The notes under the pieces are model-generated. The model worked only from the letters and a program-made list of their open reading frames with translations, searched no databases and had not been told where the DNA came from. The position numbers were made by a program, and so were the translations under genes. DNA of 64,000 nt, taken from the NCBI RefSeq assembly GCF_036227225.1, contig NZ_CP109444.1, forward strand, positions 5,933,501 to 5,997,500, written 5' to 3'. The DNA comes from Streptomyces sp. NBC_01478 (GTDB lineage Bacteria > Actinomycetota > Actinomycetes > Streptomycetales > Streptomycetaceae). Positions 33,762-46,810 of this stretch are shown in pieces (position 1 is the stretch's first letter; every line of letters begins with the position of its first letter).

Positions 33762-34300
33762 CCCTCCACAGATTTGGTGACTTTCTTCCGTCCACATCCT
33801 GGGGACTGTGAAGTTGTCCAGATCGTGTCCACAGGCGCTGCAGGTGAGGGACGATCAGACCAGGTCAGGTGCTTGTGGATTCGTGGACAAAAGATCTCCA
33901 CAGGCTGTGGACAAAACCGTGATCCACAGGCTTGGGACGAAGTTGTCCACCGACAACCCACAGGCTGGGGGCGGTTGTCCCCAGCGATCTCCAGCTTCTC
34001 CACACCGCTGTCCACTGTTCGGCAACGCAACGCGCCACCTCACCGTGTCGAGTGAAAGGCGTCACACGAAGGTGCCGGGTTGGGCTGTGGGAAAGGTGGG
34101 TAAAGCTGGGGACGGCGCTGGGGAGAAGTGGCCCTCGGCTGTGCATGGGGTGTGCAGAACTTTCCGTTCTCCACAGAAACCCGAGGTTGTCCACCGCCGT
34201 CGCCCACAGGGTCGGTGGACAAAATTCCTGCCCTGAGCTGCGAAAACGCGGTTATCCACGGTATCCACAGCCCCTACTACTACTAGCAACTAGAGAGAGC
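33762..34300. other. oriC: origin of replication oriC with DnaA-box arrays
   Basis: About 18 DnaA boxes with at most two departures from TTGTCCACA, in two groups. Group one begins at 33762, 33788, 33814, 33825, 33874(-), 33882(-), 33894, 33906(-), 33920, 33943, 33975, 33996 and 34008. Group two begins at 34167, 34187, 34214(-), 34252 and 34261. The only exact TTGTCCACA is at 33906-33914 on the reverse strand. A box-free gap of about 150 bases separates the groups. The position between dnaA and dnaN and the number of boxes match the experimentally defined Streptomyces origin (about 19 boxes, from memory). There is no strongly AT-rich block. Confidence 0.95.
34252..34286 (+). promoter_or_regulatory. 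tandem DnaA boxes plus DnaA-trio-like unwinding element
   Basis: Two abutting boxes, TTATCCACG (34252-34260) and GTATCCACA (34261-34269), are followed by a short GC tract (gccc) and then CTACTACTACTA at 34274-34285. Read 3' to 5' on the opposite strand this is GAT repeated four times. The order box, box, GC tract, GAT trinucleotides is that of the basal origin unwinding element described in Bacillus subtilis. Confidence 0.65.
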
Positions 34301-34514
34301 TGGGAAACCGTTTCGAAGCGGGGCCTGTGCACAACTCGCGCTTCGTCGCCCGACAGCCCCTCGTCACGACTTGACCCCGATAGGCACCTACTGTCAGTGC
34401 CGTGCGTCAGACTGTTCCCCGGATGTCCTTCCCCTCACAGGGACCGACGACACCGAGACAGACGACGAAGCCAGGCAGGCCGAGAAGCGCCGGCAACAGC
34501 AGGAGGCGGCAACA

Positions 34515-35645
34515 GTGAAGATCCGGGTGGAACGCGACGTACTCGCGGAGGCAGTGGCCTGGGCGGCACGCAGCCTTCCGGCCCGTCCGCCGGCGCCGGT
34601 CCTCGCCGGCCTCCTGCTGAAGTCCGAGGAGGGGCAGCTCAGCCTGTCCAGCTTCGACTACGAGGTCTCCGCGCGCGTGTCGGTCGACGCGGAGATCGAG
34701 GAGGAGGGCACGGTCCTCGTATCGGGCCGACTGCTCGCCGACATCTGCCGTGCGCTTCCCAACCGGCCGGTGGAGATTTCCACAGACGGTGTACGGGCGA
34801 CGGTGGTCTGCGGCTCCTCCCGCTTCACCCTCCACACACTGCCTGTGGAGGAGTACCCGGCGCTGCCGCAGATGCCGGGCGCGACCGGCACCGTCCCCGG
34901 TGAGGTGTTCGCGTCGGCCGCCGCCCAGGTGGCCATCGCCGCCGGGCGCGACGACACGCTGCCGGTCCTCACCGGTGTGCGCATCGAGATCGAGGGCGAC
35001 ACGGTGACGCTGGCGTCCACCGACCGCTACCGCTTCGCGGTCCGCGAGTTCCTGTGGAAGCCGGAGGACCCGGAGGCGTCCGCGGTCGCCCTGGTGCCCG
35101 CCAAGACGCTCCTGGACACCGCCAAGGCCCTCACGAGCGGCGACAGCGTGATCCTGGCGCTGTCCGGCTCGGGCGCGGGAGAGGGGCTCATCGGCTTCGA
35201 GGGCGCCGGTCGTCGTACGACGACCCGTCTCCTGGAGGGCGACCTCCCGAAGTACCGCTCGCTGTTCCCGACGGAGTTCAACTCCATCGCCGTGATCGAG
35301 ACCGCGCCCTTCGTGGAGGCCGTCAAGCGCGTGGCCCTGGTCGCCGAGCGCAACACCCCGGTGCGGCTGAGCTTCGAGCAGGGCGTGCTCATCCTGGAGG
35401 CCGGTTCCAGCGACGACGCACAGGCTGTGGAGCGGGTCGACGCGCAACTGGAGGGCGACGACGTGTCGATCGCCTTCAACCCGACGTTCCTGCTGGACGG
35501 CCTGAGCGCGATCGACTCCCCGGTGGCCCAGTTGTCCTTCACGACCTCCACCAAGCCCGCGCTGCTCAGCGGCAAGCCCGCCCTGGACGCCGAGGCGGAC
35601 GAGGCCTACAAGTACCTGATCATGCCGGTGCGCCTCAGCGGCTGA
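34515..35645 (+). CDS. dnaN: DNA polymerase III beta subunit (sliding clamp)
   Basis: The ring-shaped processivity clamp of the replicative polymerase. The 376-residue protein has the three-fold repeated clamp domains; MKIRVERDVL-like start, LAGLLLKSEEGQLSLSSFDYEVSA, ATDRYR-equivalent STDRYRFAVREF, and the C-terminal PVRLSG end. The GTG at 34515 is preceded by an optimal aggagg at 34501-34506; the open frame extends 48 codons upstream into oriC but without coding character. It is followed by gnd and recF, as in other Streptomyces. Confidence 0.98.
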   Translation: MKIRVERDVLAEAVAWAARSLPARPPAPVLAGLLLKSEEGQLSLSSFDYEVSARVSVDAEIEEEGTVLVSGRLLADICRALPNRPVEISTDGVRATVVCGSSRFTLHTLPVEEYPALPQMPGATGTVPGEVFASAAAQVAIAAGRDDTLPVLTGVRIEIEGDTVTLASTDRYRFAVREFLWKPEDPEASAVALVPAKTLLDTAKALTSGDSVILALSGSGAGEGLIGFEGAGRRTTTRLLEGDLPKYRSLFPTEFNSIAVIETAPFVEAVKRVALVAERNTPVRLSFEQGVLILEAGSSDDAQAVERVDAQLEGDDVSIAFNPTFLLDGLSAIDSPVAQLSFTTSTKPALLSGKPALDAEADEAYKYLIMPVRLSG

Positions 35646-35794
35646 TCGGCACCGACGAGAACACCGCAGGTCGGGGCATACCGCTCGGTACTTTTGAGCG
35701 CGTATGCCCACAGGTGTGCATGACCGTCCGGGTTTAGGCTCGGACACAGGTACGCAAGTGCCTTCATGCCACGTCGCACCTTAAGGAACAACTG

Positions 35795-36670
35795 ATGGAG
35801 CTCGGTCTCGTCGGCCTCGGCAAGATGGGCGGCAACATGCGCGAGCGCATCCGCCGCGCAGGCCACACCGTCATCGGATACGACCGCAACCCGGACCTCG
35901 CCGATGTCCACAGCCTGGGAGAGCTTGTGGGCAAGCTCAAGAGCCCGCGCGTGGTGTGGGTGATGGTCCCGGCCGGCGCCCCGACCCAGGCGACCGTCGA
36001 CGAGCTGGCCGAGCTCCTGGAGCCTGGCGACGTCGTCGTGGACGGCGGCAACTCCCGCTGGACGGACGACGAGAAGCACGCCGAGGAGCTGGGCGCCAAG
36101 GGCATCGGCTTCGTCGACGCGGGCGTCTCAGGCGGCGTCTGGGGTCTCCAGAACGGCTATGCCCTGATGGTCGGCGGCGACGCCGAGAACATCGCCAAGG
36201 TCCAGCCCGTCTTCGACGCCCTCAAGCCGGAGGGCGAGTTCGGCTTCGTGCACGCCGGCAAGGTCGGCGCCGGGCACTTCTCGAAGATGGTCCACAACGG
36301 CATCGAGTACGCCATGATGCAGGCCTATGCCGAGGGCTGGGAGCTCCTGGAGAAGGTCGACTCGGTGACGGACGTCCGCGAGGTCTTCCGGTCCTGGCAG
36401 GAGGGCACGGTCATCCGGTCCTGGCTGCTCGACCTGGCCGTCAACGCCCTGGACGGCGACGAGCACCTCGACAAGCTCAAGGGCTACGCGGAGGACTCCG
36501 GCGAGGGCCGCTGGACCGTCGAGGCCGCCATCGACAACGCCGTGCCGCTGCCCGCGATCACGGCCTCCCTCTTCGCGCGGTTCGCATCGCGCCAGGAGGA
36601 CTCGCCGCAGATGAAGATGATCGCGGCGCTGCGCAACCAGTTCGGCGGCCACGCGGTCGAGACCAAGTAA
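35795..36670 (+). CDS. gnd: 6-phosphogluconate dehydrogenase, decarboxylating, short form
   Basis: Oxidative pentose phosphate pathway enzyme converting 6-phosphogluconate to ribulose-5-phosphate. The 291-residue length marks the short YqeC/GndA-like class rather than the 470-residue form. Visible are the Rossmann motif [16 protein letters not shown], the substrate-binding [23 protein letters not shown], and the catalytic lysine block [22 protein letters not shown]. The ATG at 35795 follows aaggaacaactg. A metabolic gene between dnaN and recF is a standing feature of the Streptomyces origin region. Cofactor preference (NAD or NADP) cannot be assigned by eye. Confidence 0.95.
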   Translation: MELGLVGLGKMGGNMRERIRRAGHTVIGYDRNPDLADVHSLGELVGKLKSPRVVWVMVPAGAPTQATVDELAELLEPGDVVVDGGNSRWTDDEKHAEELGAKGIGFVDAGVSGGVWGLQNGYALMVGGDAENIAKVQPVFDALKPEGEFGFVHAGKVGAGHFSKMVHNGIEYAMMQAYAEGWELLEKVDSVTDVREVFRSWQEGTVIRSWLLDLAVNALDGDEHLDKLKGYAEDSGEGRWTVEAAIDNAVPLPAITASLFARFASRQEDSPQMKMIAALRNQFGGHAVETK

Positions 36671-36706
36671 TCCACAGATCCACAGGCCCCGGCCCGTGGA
36701 TCCACA
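36668..36706. promoter_or_regulatory. DnaA-box-like repeats before recF
   Basis: Three overlapping or close ATCCACA cores: TAATCCACA (36668-36676), AGATCCACA (36676-36684) and GGATCCACA (36698-36706), plus the inverted cgtggatcc. All carry one or two mismatches to TTATCCACA. They fill most of the short gnd-recF gap. Confidence 0.4.
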
Positions 36707-36731
36707 AGCTGGGGGAGGTCGGCGAACGACC

Positions 36732-37853
36732 ATGCACGTCACGCATCTGTCGCTGGCCGACTTCCGCTCGTACGCCGGGGTCGACGTCCCGCTCGACCCC
36801 GGCGTCACCGCGTTCGTGGGCCCGAACGGCCAGGGCAAGACCAACCTCGTCGAGGCCATCGGCTATCTCGCCACCCTGGGCAGCCACCGCGTCTCCTCCG
36901 ACGCCCCGCTGGTCCGTATGGGCGCCGACCGCGCGATCATCCGGGCGCAGGTCAGACAGGGCGAGCGGCAGCAACTGGTCGAGCTTGAGCTGAACCCCGG
37001 CCGCGCCAACCGCGCCCGCATCAACCGGTCCTCGCAGGTCAGACCCCGTGACGTGCTGGGCATCGTACGGACCGTGCTGTTCGCGCCCGAGGACCTCGCC
37101 CTGGTGAAGGGGGATCCCGGGGAGCGGCGGCGTTTTCTCGACGAGCTGATCACCGCGCGGTCTCCGCGCATGGCCGGTGTGCGGTCCGACTACGAGCGGG
37201 TGCTCAAGCAGCGCAACACCCTGCTGAAGTCGGCCGCGTTGGCGCGTCGGCACGGCGGGCGGTCGATGGACCTGTCCACGCTCGACGTGTGGGATCAGCA
37301 TCTCGCGCGCGTGGGGGCCGAGTTGCTCGCCCAGCGCCTCGATCTGATCGCGGCGGTGCAGCCCCTCGCCGACAAGGCGTACGAGCAACTGGCGCCCGGC
37401 GGTGGGCCGTTGGCCCTGGAGTACAAGCCGTCGGCGCCCGGTGAGGCGCACACGCGCGAGGATCTCTACGAGCAGTTGATGGCGGCGATCGCCGAGGCGC
37501 GCAAGCAGGAGATCGAGCGGGGCGTCACCCTCGTAGGGCCCCATCGGGACGATTTGATTCTCAAACTCGGTCAGATGCCCGCCAAGGGATATGCCTCGCA
37601 CGGGGAGTCCTGGTCGTACGCGCTGGCGTTGCGGCTGGCGTCGTACGACCTGCTCAGGGGTGAGGGCAATGAGCCGGTGCTCGTGCTCGACGACGTGTTC
37701 GCCGAGCTGGACACGCGCCGTCGGGAGCGGCTGGCCGAACTGGTGGCGCCCGGCGAGCAGGTGCTGGTGACGGCCGCGGTCGACGACGACGTGCCGCACG
37801 TGCTGGCGGGGACGCGGTACAGCGTGGCGGAGGGGGCGGTGGAGCGCGTATGA
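36732..37853 (+). CDS. recF: DNA replication and repair protein RecF
   Basis: An SMC-like ATPase that helps load RecA at gaps. The 373-residue protein has Walker [10 protein letters not shown] near the start, the signature LLLG-type region represented by [17 protein letters not shown], and Walker [13 protein letters not shown]. The N-terminal LSLADFRSY motif is typical. The ATG at 36732 follows gggggaggtcggcgaacgacc. It overlaps the next gene by four bases (ATGA). Confidence 0.97.
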   Translation: MHVTHLSLADFRSYAGVDVPLDPGVTAFVGPNGQGKTNLVEAIGYLATLGSHRVSSDAPLVRMGADRAIIRAQVRQGERQQLVELELNPGRANRARINRSSQVRPRDVLGIVRTVLFAPEDLALVKGDPGERRRFLDELITARSPRMAGVRSDYERVLKQRNTLLKSAALARRHGGRSMDLSTLDVWDQHLARVGAELLAQRLDLIAAVQPLADKAYEQLAPGGGPLALEYKPSAPGEAHTREDLYEQLMAAIAEARKQEIERGVTLVGPHRDDLILKLGQMPAKGYASHGESWSYALALRLASYDLLRGEGNEPVLVLDDVFAELDTRRRERLAELVAPGEQVLVTAAVDDDVPHVLAGTRYSVAEGAVERV

Positions 37854-38398
37854 GCACCGACAGGCCCGCTGCGGGGGAACCCGCGCCCGAGAAGGCCCCC
37901 GAGCCCTCCGGCGTCGACCTCGCGCGCGTGGCGTTGCGCGCCGCGAAAGAGCAGGCACGCGCGCGTGGGGACGCGGCGCAGCAGAAGAAGCAGGCGCGGC
38001 GCGGTGGCCTGCGCTCCGGCGCGCGCGCCGACGGCCGTGACCCGATGGCGCTCGGCGCCGCCATCAACCGGCTGCTGAACGAGCGCGGCTGGGAGACGCC
38101 GGCCGCGGTGGGCGGTGTGATGGGCCGCTGGCCGCAGATCGTCGGCGAGGATCTGGCCAACCACTGCGTACCGGAGAGGTACGACGAGGACGAGCGGGTG
38201 CTGGTCGTGCAGTGCGACTCCACGGCCTGGGCGACCCAGTTGCGGCACCTCACGCCCACGCTGGTGGCCAGGCTCAACGAGGACCTGGGGCACGGCACCG
38301 TACGGATGATCAAGGTGCTCAATCCCGGCGGACCGCCCCGCCGCTACGGCCCGCTGCGGGCTCCGGGCAGCACGGGTCCCGGCGACACCTATGGGTGA
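37850..38398 (+). CDS. dciA: DciA (DUF721) replicative helicase loader
   Basis: DciA is the ancestral loader or operator of the DnaB helicase in bacteria lacking DnaC/DnaI. The 182-residue protein has a lysine/arginine-rich leader and the DUF721 domain (about 65-165): [44 protein letters not shown], then [27 protein letters not shown]. The ATG overlaps the recF stop, so the proteins are coupled. Its position between recF and gyrB matches the mycobacterial homologue. Confidence 0.93.
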   Translation: MSTDRPAAGEPAPEKAPEPSGVDLARVALRAAKEQARARGDAAQQKKQARRGGLRSGARADGRDPMALGAAINRLLNERGWETPAAVGGVMGRWPQIVGEDLANHCVPERYDEDERVLVVQCDSTAWATQLRHLTPTLVARLNEDLGHGTVRMIKVLNPGGPPRRYGPLRAPGSTGPGDTYG

Positions 38399-40812
<2,414 letters not shown>

Positions 40813-40854
40813 GTCGGTCTCAGCTGACCGCATCAGGAAGGATCTTCACCAGCA

Positions 40855-43446
<2,592 letters not shown>

Positions 43447-43464
43447 CACGAGGAGAGAGTCATC

Positions 43465-44298
43465 GTGAGCGGAGCCACGGGCGCCGGATCGACCGGTACG
43501 GACACGGACGGCGGCGGCCGTGGCTCCGCCGCGAACGCGACAGATCCGCACACGACCCAACTGCGTGCGATCGACGTGAAGAAGGCCGACTCGCACGCGC
43601 CCGACACGCATGGATCCCAGGGGGGAACTGTGACGGACACCCGAGGTCCGGGCACCCAGCAGCAGTCCGCTGGACCGGGCCCGGCCGCACCCGGCGCGAA
43701 GGCTCCGGCCCAGGGGCAGCAGCCGCCCCCGCCGGCCGCACCGGCCGCGCCGCCGACGGGGTCCCCGCTCCAGGGTTCTCCGCTACCGGGTTCGCCCCTG
43801 CCCGGTGAGCGTCAGCCGCAGCAGGCGGCGGGGCCGTACCACCCGCCGCAGGCCTATCCCACGCAGGCGCCCGCCGCCCAGAGCGGTGCCGTACGGCGTC
43901 CTCGTACGGGTGCGCGGACGGCGCCCCGCACCCGCAAGGCGCGGCTGCGGGTGGCGAAGGCCGACCCGTGGTCGGTGATGAAGGTCAGTTTCCTGCTCTC
44001 CATCGCGCTGGGCATCTGCACGGTCGTGGCGTCCGCGGTGCTGTGGATGGTCATGGACGCGATGGGGGTCTTCTCGACGGTCGGCGGCACGATCTCGGAG
44101 GCGACCGGCTCGAACGAGTCGAACGGCTTCGACCTGCAGTCCTTCCTGTCCCTCCCGCACGTCCTGACGTTCTCCGGGATCATCGCGGTCATCGACGTCG
44201 TCCTGGCCACGGCCCTCGCGACGCTCGCCGCGTTCATCTACAACCTCTCCGCCGGCTTCGTCGGCGGCATCGAGCTGACGCTCGCCGAGGACGAGTGA
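43465..44298 (+). CDS. DUF3566 membrane protein
   Basis: A 277-residue protein: a 160-residue disordered leader rich in Gly, Pro, Gln and Ala, then a DUF3566 domain beginning KARLRVAKADPWSVMKVSFLLSIALGI, with two membrane helices (about 172-195 and 232-257) separated by an extracytoplasmic loop. This family always follows gyrA in actinobacteria (the mycobacterial equivalent is Rv0007, from memory) and its function is unknown. The GTG at 43465 has gaggagagagtcatc. It lies 18 bases after gyrA and is probably the last gene of the gyrBA transcript. Confidence 0.9.
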   Translation: MSGATGAGSTGTDTDGGGRGSAANATDPHTTQLRAIDVKKADSHAPDTHGSQGGTVTDTRGPGTQQQSAGPGPAAPGAKAPAQGQQPPPPAAPAAPPTGSPLQGSPLPGSPLPGERQPQQAAGPYHPPQAYPTQAPAAQSGAVRRPRTGARTAPRTRKARLRVAKADPWSVMKVSFLLSIALGICTVVASAVLWMVMDAMGVFSTVGGTISEATGSNESNGFDLQSFLSLPHVLTFSGIIAVIDVVLATALATLAAFIYNLSAGFVGGIELTLAEDE

Positions 44299-44434
44299 GA
44301 AGCCGGACGAGAACGCGGGTGTACGGGGGTTGAAACCTCCCCCGGCGGTCCTGTGACTATCGATTTTGGGACTGCCCATGTCGTGCGCTAATCTTCAGGA
44401 GTCAGCGCGCGGGACACACTCCGCAGAGCGCGGC

Positions 44435-44511
44435 GGGGCTATAGCTCAGTTGGTTAGAGCGCATCCCTGATAAGGATGAGGCCACAGGTTCAAATCCTGT
44501 TAGCCCCACCA
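44435..44511 (+). tRNA. tRNA-Ile (GAU)
   Basis: A complete cloverleaf: the acceptor stem GGGGCTA pairs with TAGCCCC, the D-arm is AGCTCAGTTGGTTAGAGC, the anticodon loop CTGATAA gives anticodon GAU, the T-arm is ACAGGTTCAAATCCTGT, and CCA is encoded at 44509-44511. It lies downstream of the gyrA-DUF3566 genes, its usual place in actinobacteria. Confidence 0.97.
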
Positions 44512-44513
44512 GC

Positions 44514-44550
44514 CAGAAGACCCCCAGCCGATCAGGCTGGGGGTCTTCTG
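44514..44550. terminator. 16-bp perfect stem hairpin after tRNA-Ile
   Basis: cagaagacccccagcc is paired with its exact complement around gatca, starting three bases after the tRNA 3' end. A clear transcription end. Confidence 0.93.
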
Positions 44551-44572
44551 CCATCCTCGGTAGCGTGACGGC

Positions 44573-44779
44573 ATGGATGAACCCCGGATCAGGGTGTACG
44601 GCTCAGCCACCGAAATCACCGTCGCGGGCAATGCCGCCGGGCTGCTGGAGCTGGCCGAGCGGCTCGTAGGTCTCGCCGATCCCGAGCTCCGGAGCGGCTA
44701 CCACGAGCACCTTGACAGCGGCATCGACCTCGAAGACGGCTCGATCAGCCTGATCCTGGAACGCGATGACAAGCTCTAG
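44573..44779 (+). CDS. small conserved-looking protein, unknown function
   Basis: A 68-residue acidic protein (MDEPRIRVYGSATEI through ERDDKL) with a compact alpha/beta pattern: a beta-strand, a Leu-rich helix (AAGLLELAERLVGLADP), then HLDSGIDLEDGSISLIL. The last block faintly resembles Imm32-type immunity domains, but this is a visual impression only. It starts 22 bases after the tRNA-Ile terminator with no strong ribosome binding site (cggtagcgtgacggc). No toxin gene is adjacent. Confidence 0.6.
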   Translation: MDEPRIRVYGSATEITVAGNAAGLLELAERLVGLADPELRSGYHEHLDSGIDLEDGSISLILERDDKL

Positions 44780-44888
44780 GACGCATCCCGACCCGGCGTC
44801 ATGATGCGTGCCGCACCCACTGGTCATCGCCGCGACGGCGGTCTTCAAGTCTGTTGCGGCGGTGGGGCGTTGCTGATTCGATCCCCGG

Positions 44889-45530
44889 ATGACAGAGATC
44901 AAGGAGCCCTGGGGGCTCAGCGTGCTCGGTGCGGGGCACGTGTCGGCGGAGCCCCGGATCGCCCAGGCAAAGCTCGCGGTCGACCTCCTGGCCGCGACAC
45001 CCAAAGAAGCCTTCGAACAGGCTGGAGCAGCAGTGGTCAGGCTGCGGACCGTGCTGCGTGAGCATGGAATACCCGACTCCGACGTCTCCGGATCGCGTCT
45101 CGCCCTCCAGTCGGAATTCAAGGGCTACGGCGCGGAGCGGGCGTTCGTCGGCTATCGCTGCGAGGCGACGTACATCGTGCAGACCGAAGACCTCGACCGG
45201 CTCGAGCTTCTGATAGAGGACGCCGTCCGAGCCGGCGCGAACCGGGTCGACGAGGTGCGCTTCGACGTGCTGGACAAGCCCGCGCTCCGGGACGAGGCCC
45301 GCCGCAGGGCAGTCGGGGCCGCACGGCGCAAGGCCGAGGTCTACGCGGATGCCTGTGGTGTGCGGCTTGGCCCTGTAGTGCACATTCAGGACGTTGATCC
45401 GGAATCGGTCGGGCTGCGCAGTCATGGGAGCCGTATCGGAGGCGATCCCGAATCCACCGGTGTCTTCGCTCCCGGGGCGGTGCGTGTCGAGGCCGCTGTG
45501 CTGCTCGGCTTCGGTCTGTTGCCTGACTAG
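44889..45530 (+). CDS. SIMPL-domain (DUF541) protein
   Basis: A 213-residue SIMPL-domain protein. The family features are the N-terminal SVLGAGHVSAEPRIAQAKLAV (GxGxVxxxPD-like strand), the repeated helix-strand units, and DEARRRAVGAARRKAEVYADACGVRLGPVVHI. Members often form large periplasmic or surface oligomers; this copy has no obvious signal peptide. The ATG at 44889 is the natural start. It ends 23 bases before a terminator. Its role in Streptomyces is not known. Confidence 0.82.
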   Translation: MTEIKEPWGLSVLGAGHVSAEPRIAQAKLAVDLLAATPKEAFEQAGAAVVRLRTVLREHGIPDSDVSGSRLALQSEFKGYGAERAFVGYRCEATYIVQTEDLDRLELLIEDAVRAGANRVDEVRFDVLDKPALRDEARRRAVGAARRKAEVYADACGVRLGPVVHIQDVDPESVGLRSHGSRIGGDPESTGVFAPGAVRVEAAVLLGFGLLPD

Positions 45531-45553
45531 GAGCTTCCCGGCAAGCACGAAGA

Positions 45554-45577
45554 CCCCCGACCGGTTGCGGTCGGGGG
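45554..45577. terminator. hairpin after the SIMPL gene
   Basis: cccccgaccg is paired with cggtcggggg around gttg, with further pairing possible in the flanks (gaag/cttc). It lies 23 bases past the stop. Confidence 0.85.
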
Positions 45578-45793
45578 CCTTCGGAGTGCTGAGGGTTTCC
45601 GGGGTCCTCTGTGTCTTCTCTGAAGCGTTGTACGCAAGTTCGCCGCTGTGTCAGAGGGGGCGGGTGGTCGGGCAGGTCGGGTGAGGCAGGCGACGGGTCG
45701 GGCAAGGCCGTCGAGACGTCGCGGGCCGGGGAGCGGGCGCCGGGATCAGCGCTGGAGCAGGCACCCGGATCAACGCTGGAGCAGGCGCCGGGA

Positions 45794-46153
45794 TCAGCGC
45801 TGGAGCGGAGCGCCCGGCTCGGCGTGGTCCGGCTGCTGAGCCTGGTCCACGGCCTCCGCAGTCTCCGTGGCCTCGTCCGTGTCTGTCGGCGGGCGGTGGC
45901 GGCAGCTCGGGGTCTTGCCGTGGGCCTCGGCGCGGATGCGCTGCTTCATCGTGGGGGGCAGGGACCTGGTGAAGGTCCAGGGGGAGAGCGCCGGTGTCGT
46001 CTCCTGGGCGACCGCGCTCGTGCTCGTCGCCTCGGACCGCGGAGTCGCGGCGGCGGCCGCCGCGGTGACCGTGATGAGTCCGAGCGCCGTGCACAGCGCG
46101 AGGAAGCCGGTGACGAAGGCGTTCCACAACTTCATGACCTTGATCTGGGCCAT
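45794..46153 (-). CDS. small secreted or membrane-anchored protein, unknown
   Basis: A 119-residue protein with an N-terminal hydrophobic segment (KLWNAFVTGFLALCTALGLITVTAAAAAA, residues 8-36) that could be a signal peptide or anchor, followed by a Thr/Pro-rich polar region with the charged segment PTMKQRIRAEAHGKTPSCRHRPP. The ATG at 46153 follows gtgaggggcc. Codon bias is good over most of the length but weakens at the 3' end. It is divergent from the DLW-39 gene. I do not recognise the family with confidence. Confidence 0.6.
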   Translation of the reverse strand: MAQIKVMKLWNAFVTGFLALCTALGLITVTAAAAAATPRSEATSTSAVAQETTPALSPWTFTRSLPPTMKQRIRAEAHGKTPSCRHRPPTDTDEATETAEAVDQAQQPDHAEPGAPLQR

Positions 46154-46490
46154 GGCCCCTCACTTTCAGGTTGGGCGATTTGCGTACTTTCCTCATGATG
46201 TGTATGGAGGTCGCGAAGTGGTGGACCGACGCCCATGGCGCGTCGGTGTTCTGATGAACACCACTCGGATGGGTGCAAGGAGCCTGAAAATGGCCGAAGA
46301 TGCGCGAAAGGCGGGCGAAGTAACCGTCCGTGGGGGTGTGATCACCCTCCGATCGGAGCGGTCGCATCCACTTCTACTGCGCTGTCCCGGGCGGGAGTTG
46401 GCCCCGGACGCAGGTCACCGATCGGTCTCGGTCGGTGTGTATAGTCGGGCGCCAGAGGTCCCCTACGTCAAGGAAAGACGAGGTCGCGCG
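46154..46490. promoter_or_regulatory. divergent region before DLW-39
   Basis: A 337-base gap. It holds a 7-bp stem inverted repeat, ggtgttc and gaacacc around tgat (46245-46262), and a possible -10 element TATAGT at 46440-46445 before the DLW-39 gene. The frame is open through this stretch in phase with DLW-39, but with no good start before 46491. Confidence 0.4.
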
Positions 46491-46619
46491 GTGAAGAAGC
46501 TTCTCCTGGTCGCACTGGCCGCCATCGGCGGGCTCCTCGTGTACCGCCAGATCCAGGCGGATCGCGCCGAGCAGGATCTGTGGACGGAGGCGACCGACTC
46601 CGTGCCCACGGGTTCGTGA
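46491..46619 (+). CDS. DLW-39 family small protein
   Basis: A 42-residue protein, too short for many gene finders. It has a lysine-rich start (VKKLLLVALAAIGGLLVYRQIQ) forming one membrane helix and ends with AEQDLWTEATDSVP, containing the Asp-Leu-Trp triplet for which the actinobacterial DLW-39 family is named. The GTG at 46491 has gacgagg seven bases upstream. The family is found near gyrA-tRNA-Ile in many actinobacteria; its function is unknown. Confidence 0.85.
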   Translation: MKKLLLVALAAIGGLLVYRQIQADRAEQDLWTEATDSVPTGS

Positions 46620-46810
46620 GTACCGAGATCCAGTTCTGAGCACGCCCCGGCCGCCTTGCGGTCGGGGCTTTGTGTTGCGCCCCCGCCGCCGTGCGGCTAC
46701 GGCCGCCACGACCCGGGAGTTTCGGACGCTCGCACGGATTGCCCGGATGCCACGCGCGCGTGCGGGGCAGGATGGGCCACGTCCGGAGCAACGACGAGGG
46801 GTGGCGCGTG

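Noticed and set aside
33293..34030. Reverse-strand frame in the dnaA-oriC gap with Gly/Leu/Arg periodicity
   Set aside because: The periodicity follows the DNA repeats; third-position GC bias is weak, and the frame runs into the DnaA-box array.
34326..34334. TGTGCACAA right of oriC as another DnaA box
   Set aside because: Mismatch in the essential TCCACA core; kept out of the box count.
44573..44779. Immunity gene of a toxin system
   Set aside because: The resemblance to Imm32 is faint and no toxin or secretion gene is adjacent, so it is listed only as an unknown small protein.
45611..46198. Forward frame with GSALEQAP repeats opposite the small secreted protein
   Set aside because: Overlaps the better-supported reverse gene and the repeats are imperfect copies of gc-rich DNA; no start site.
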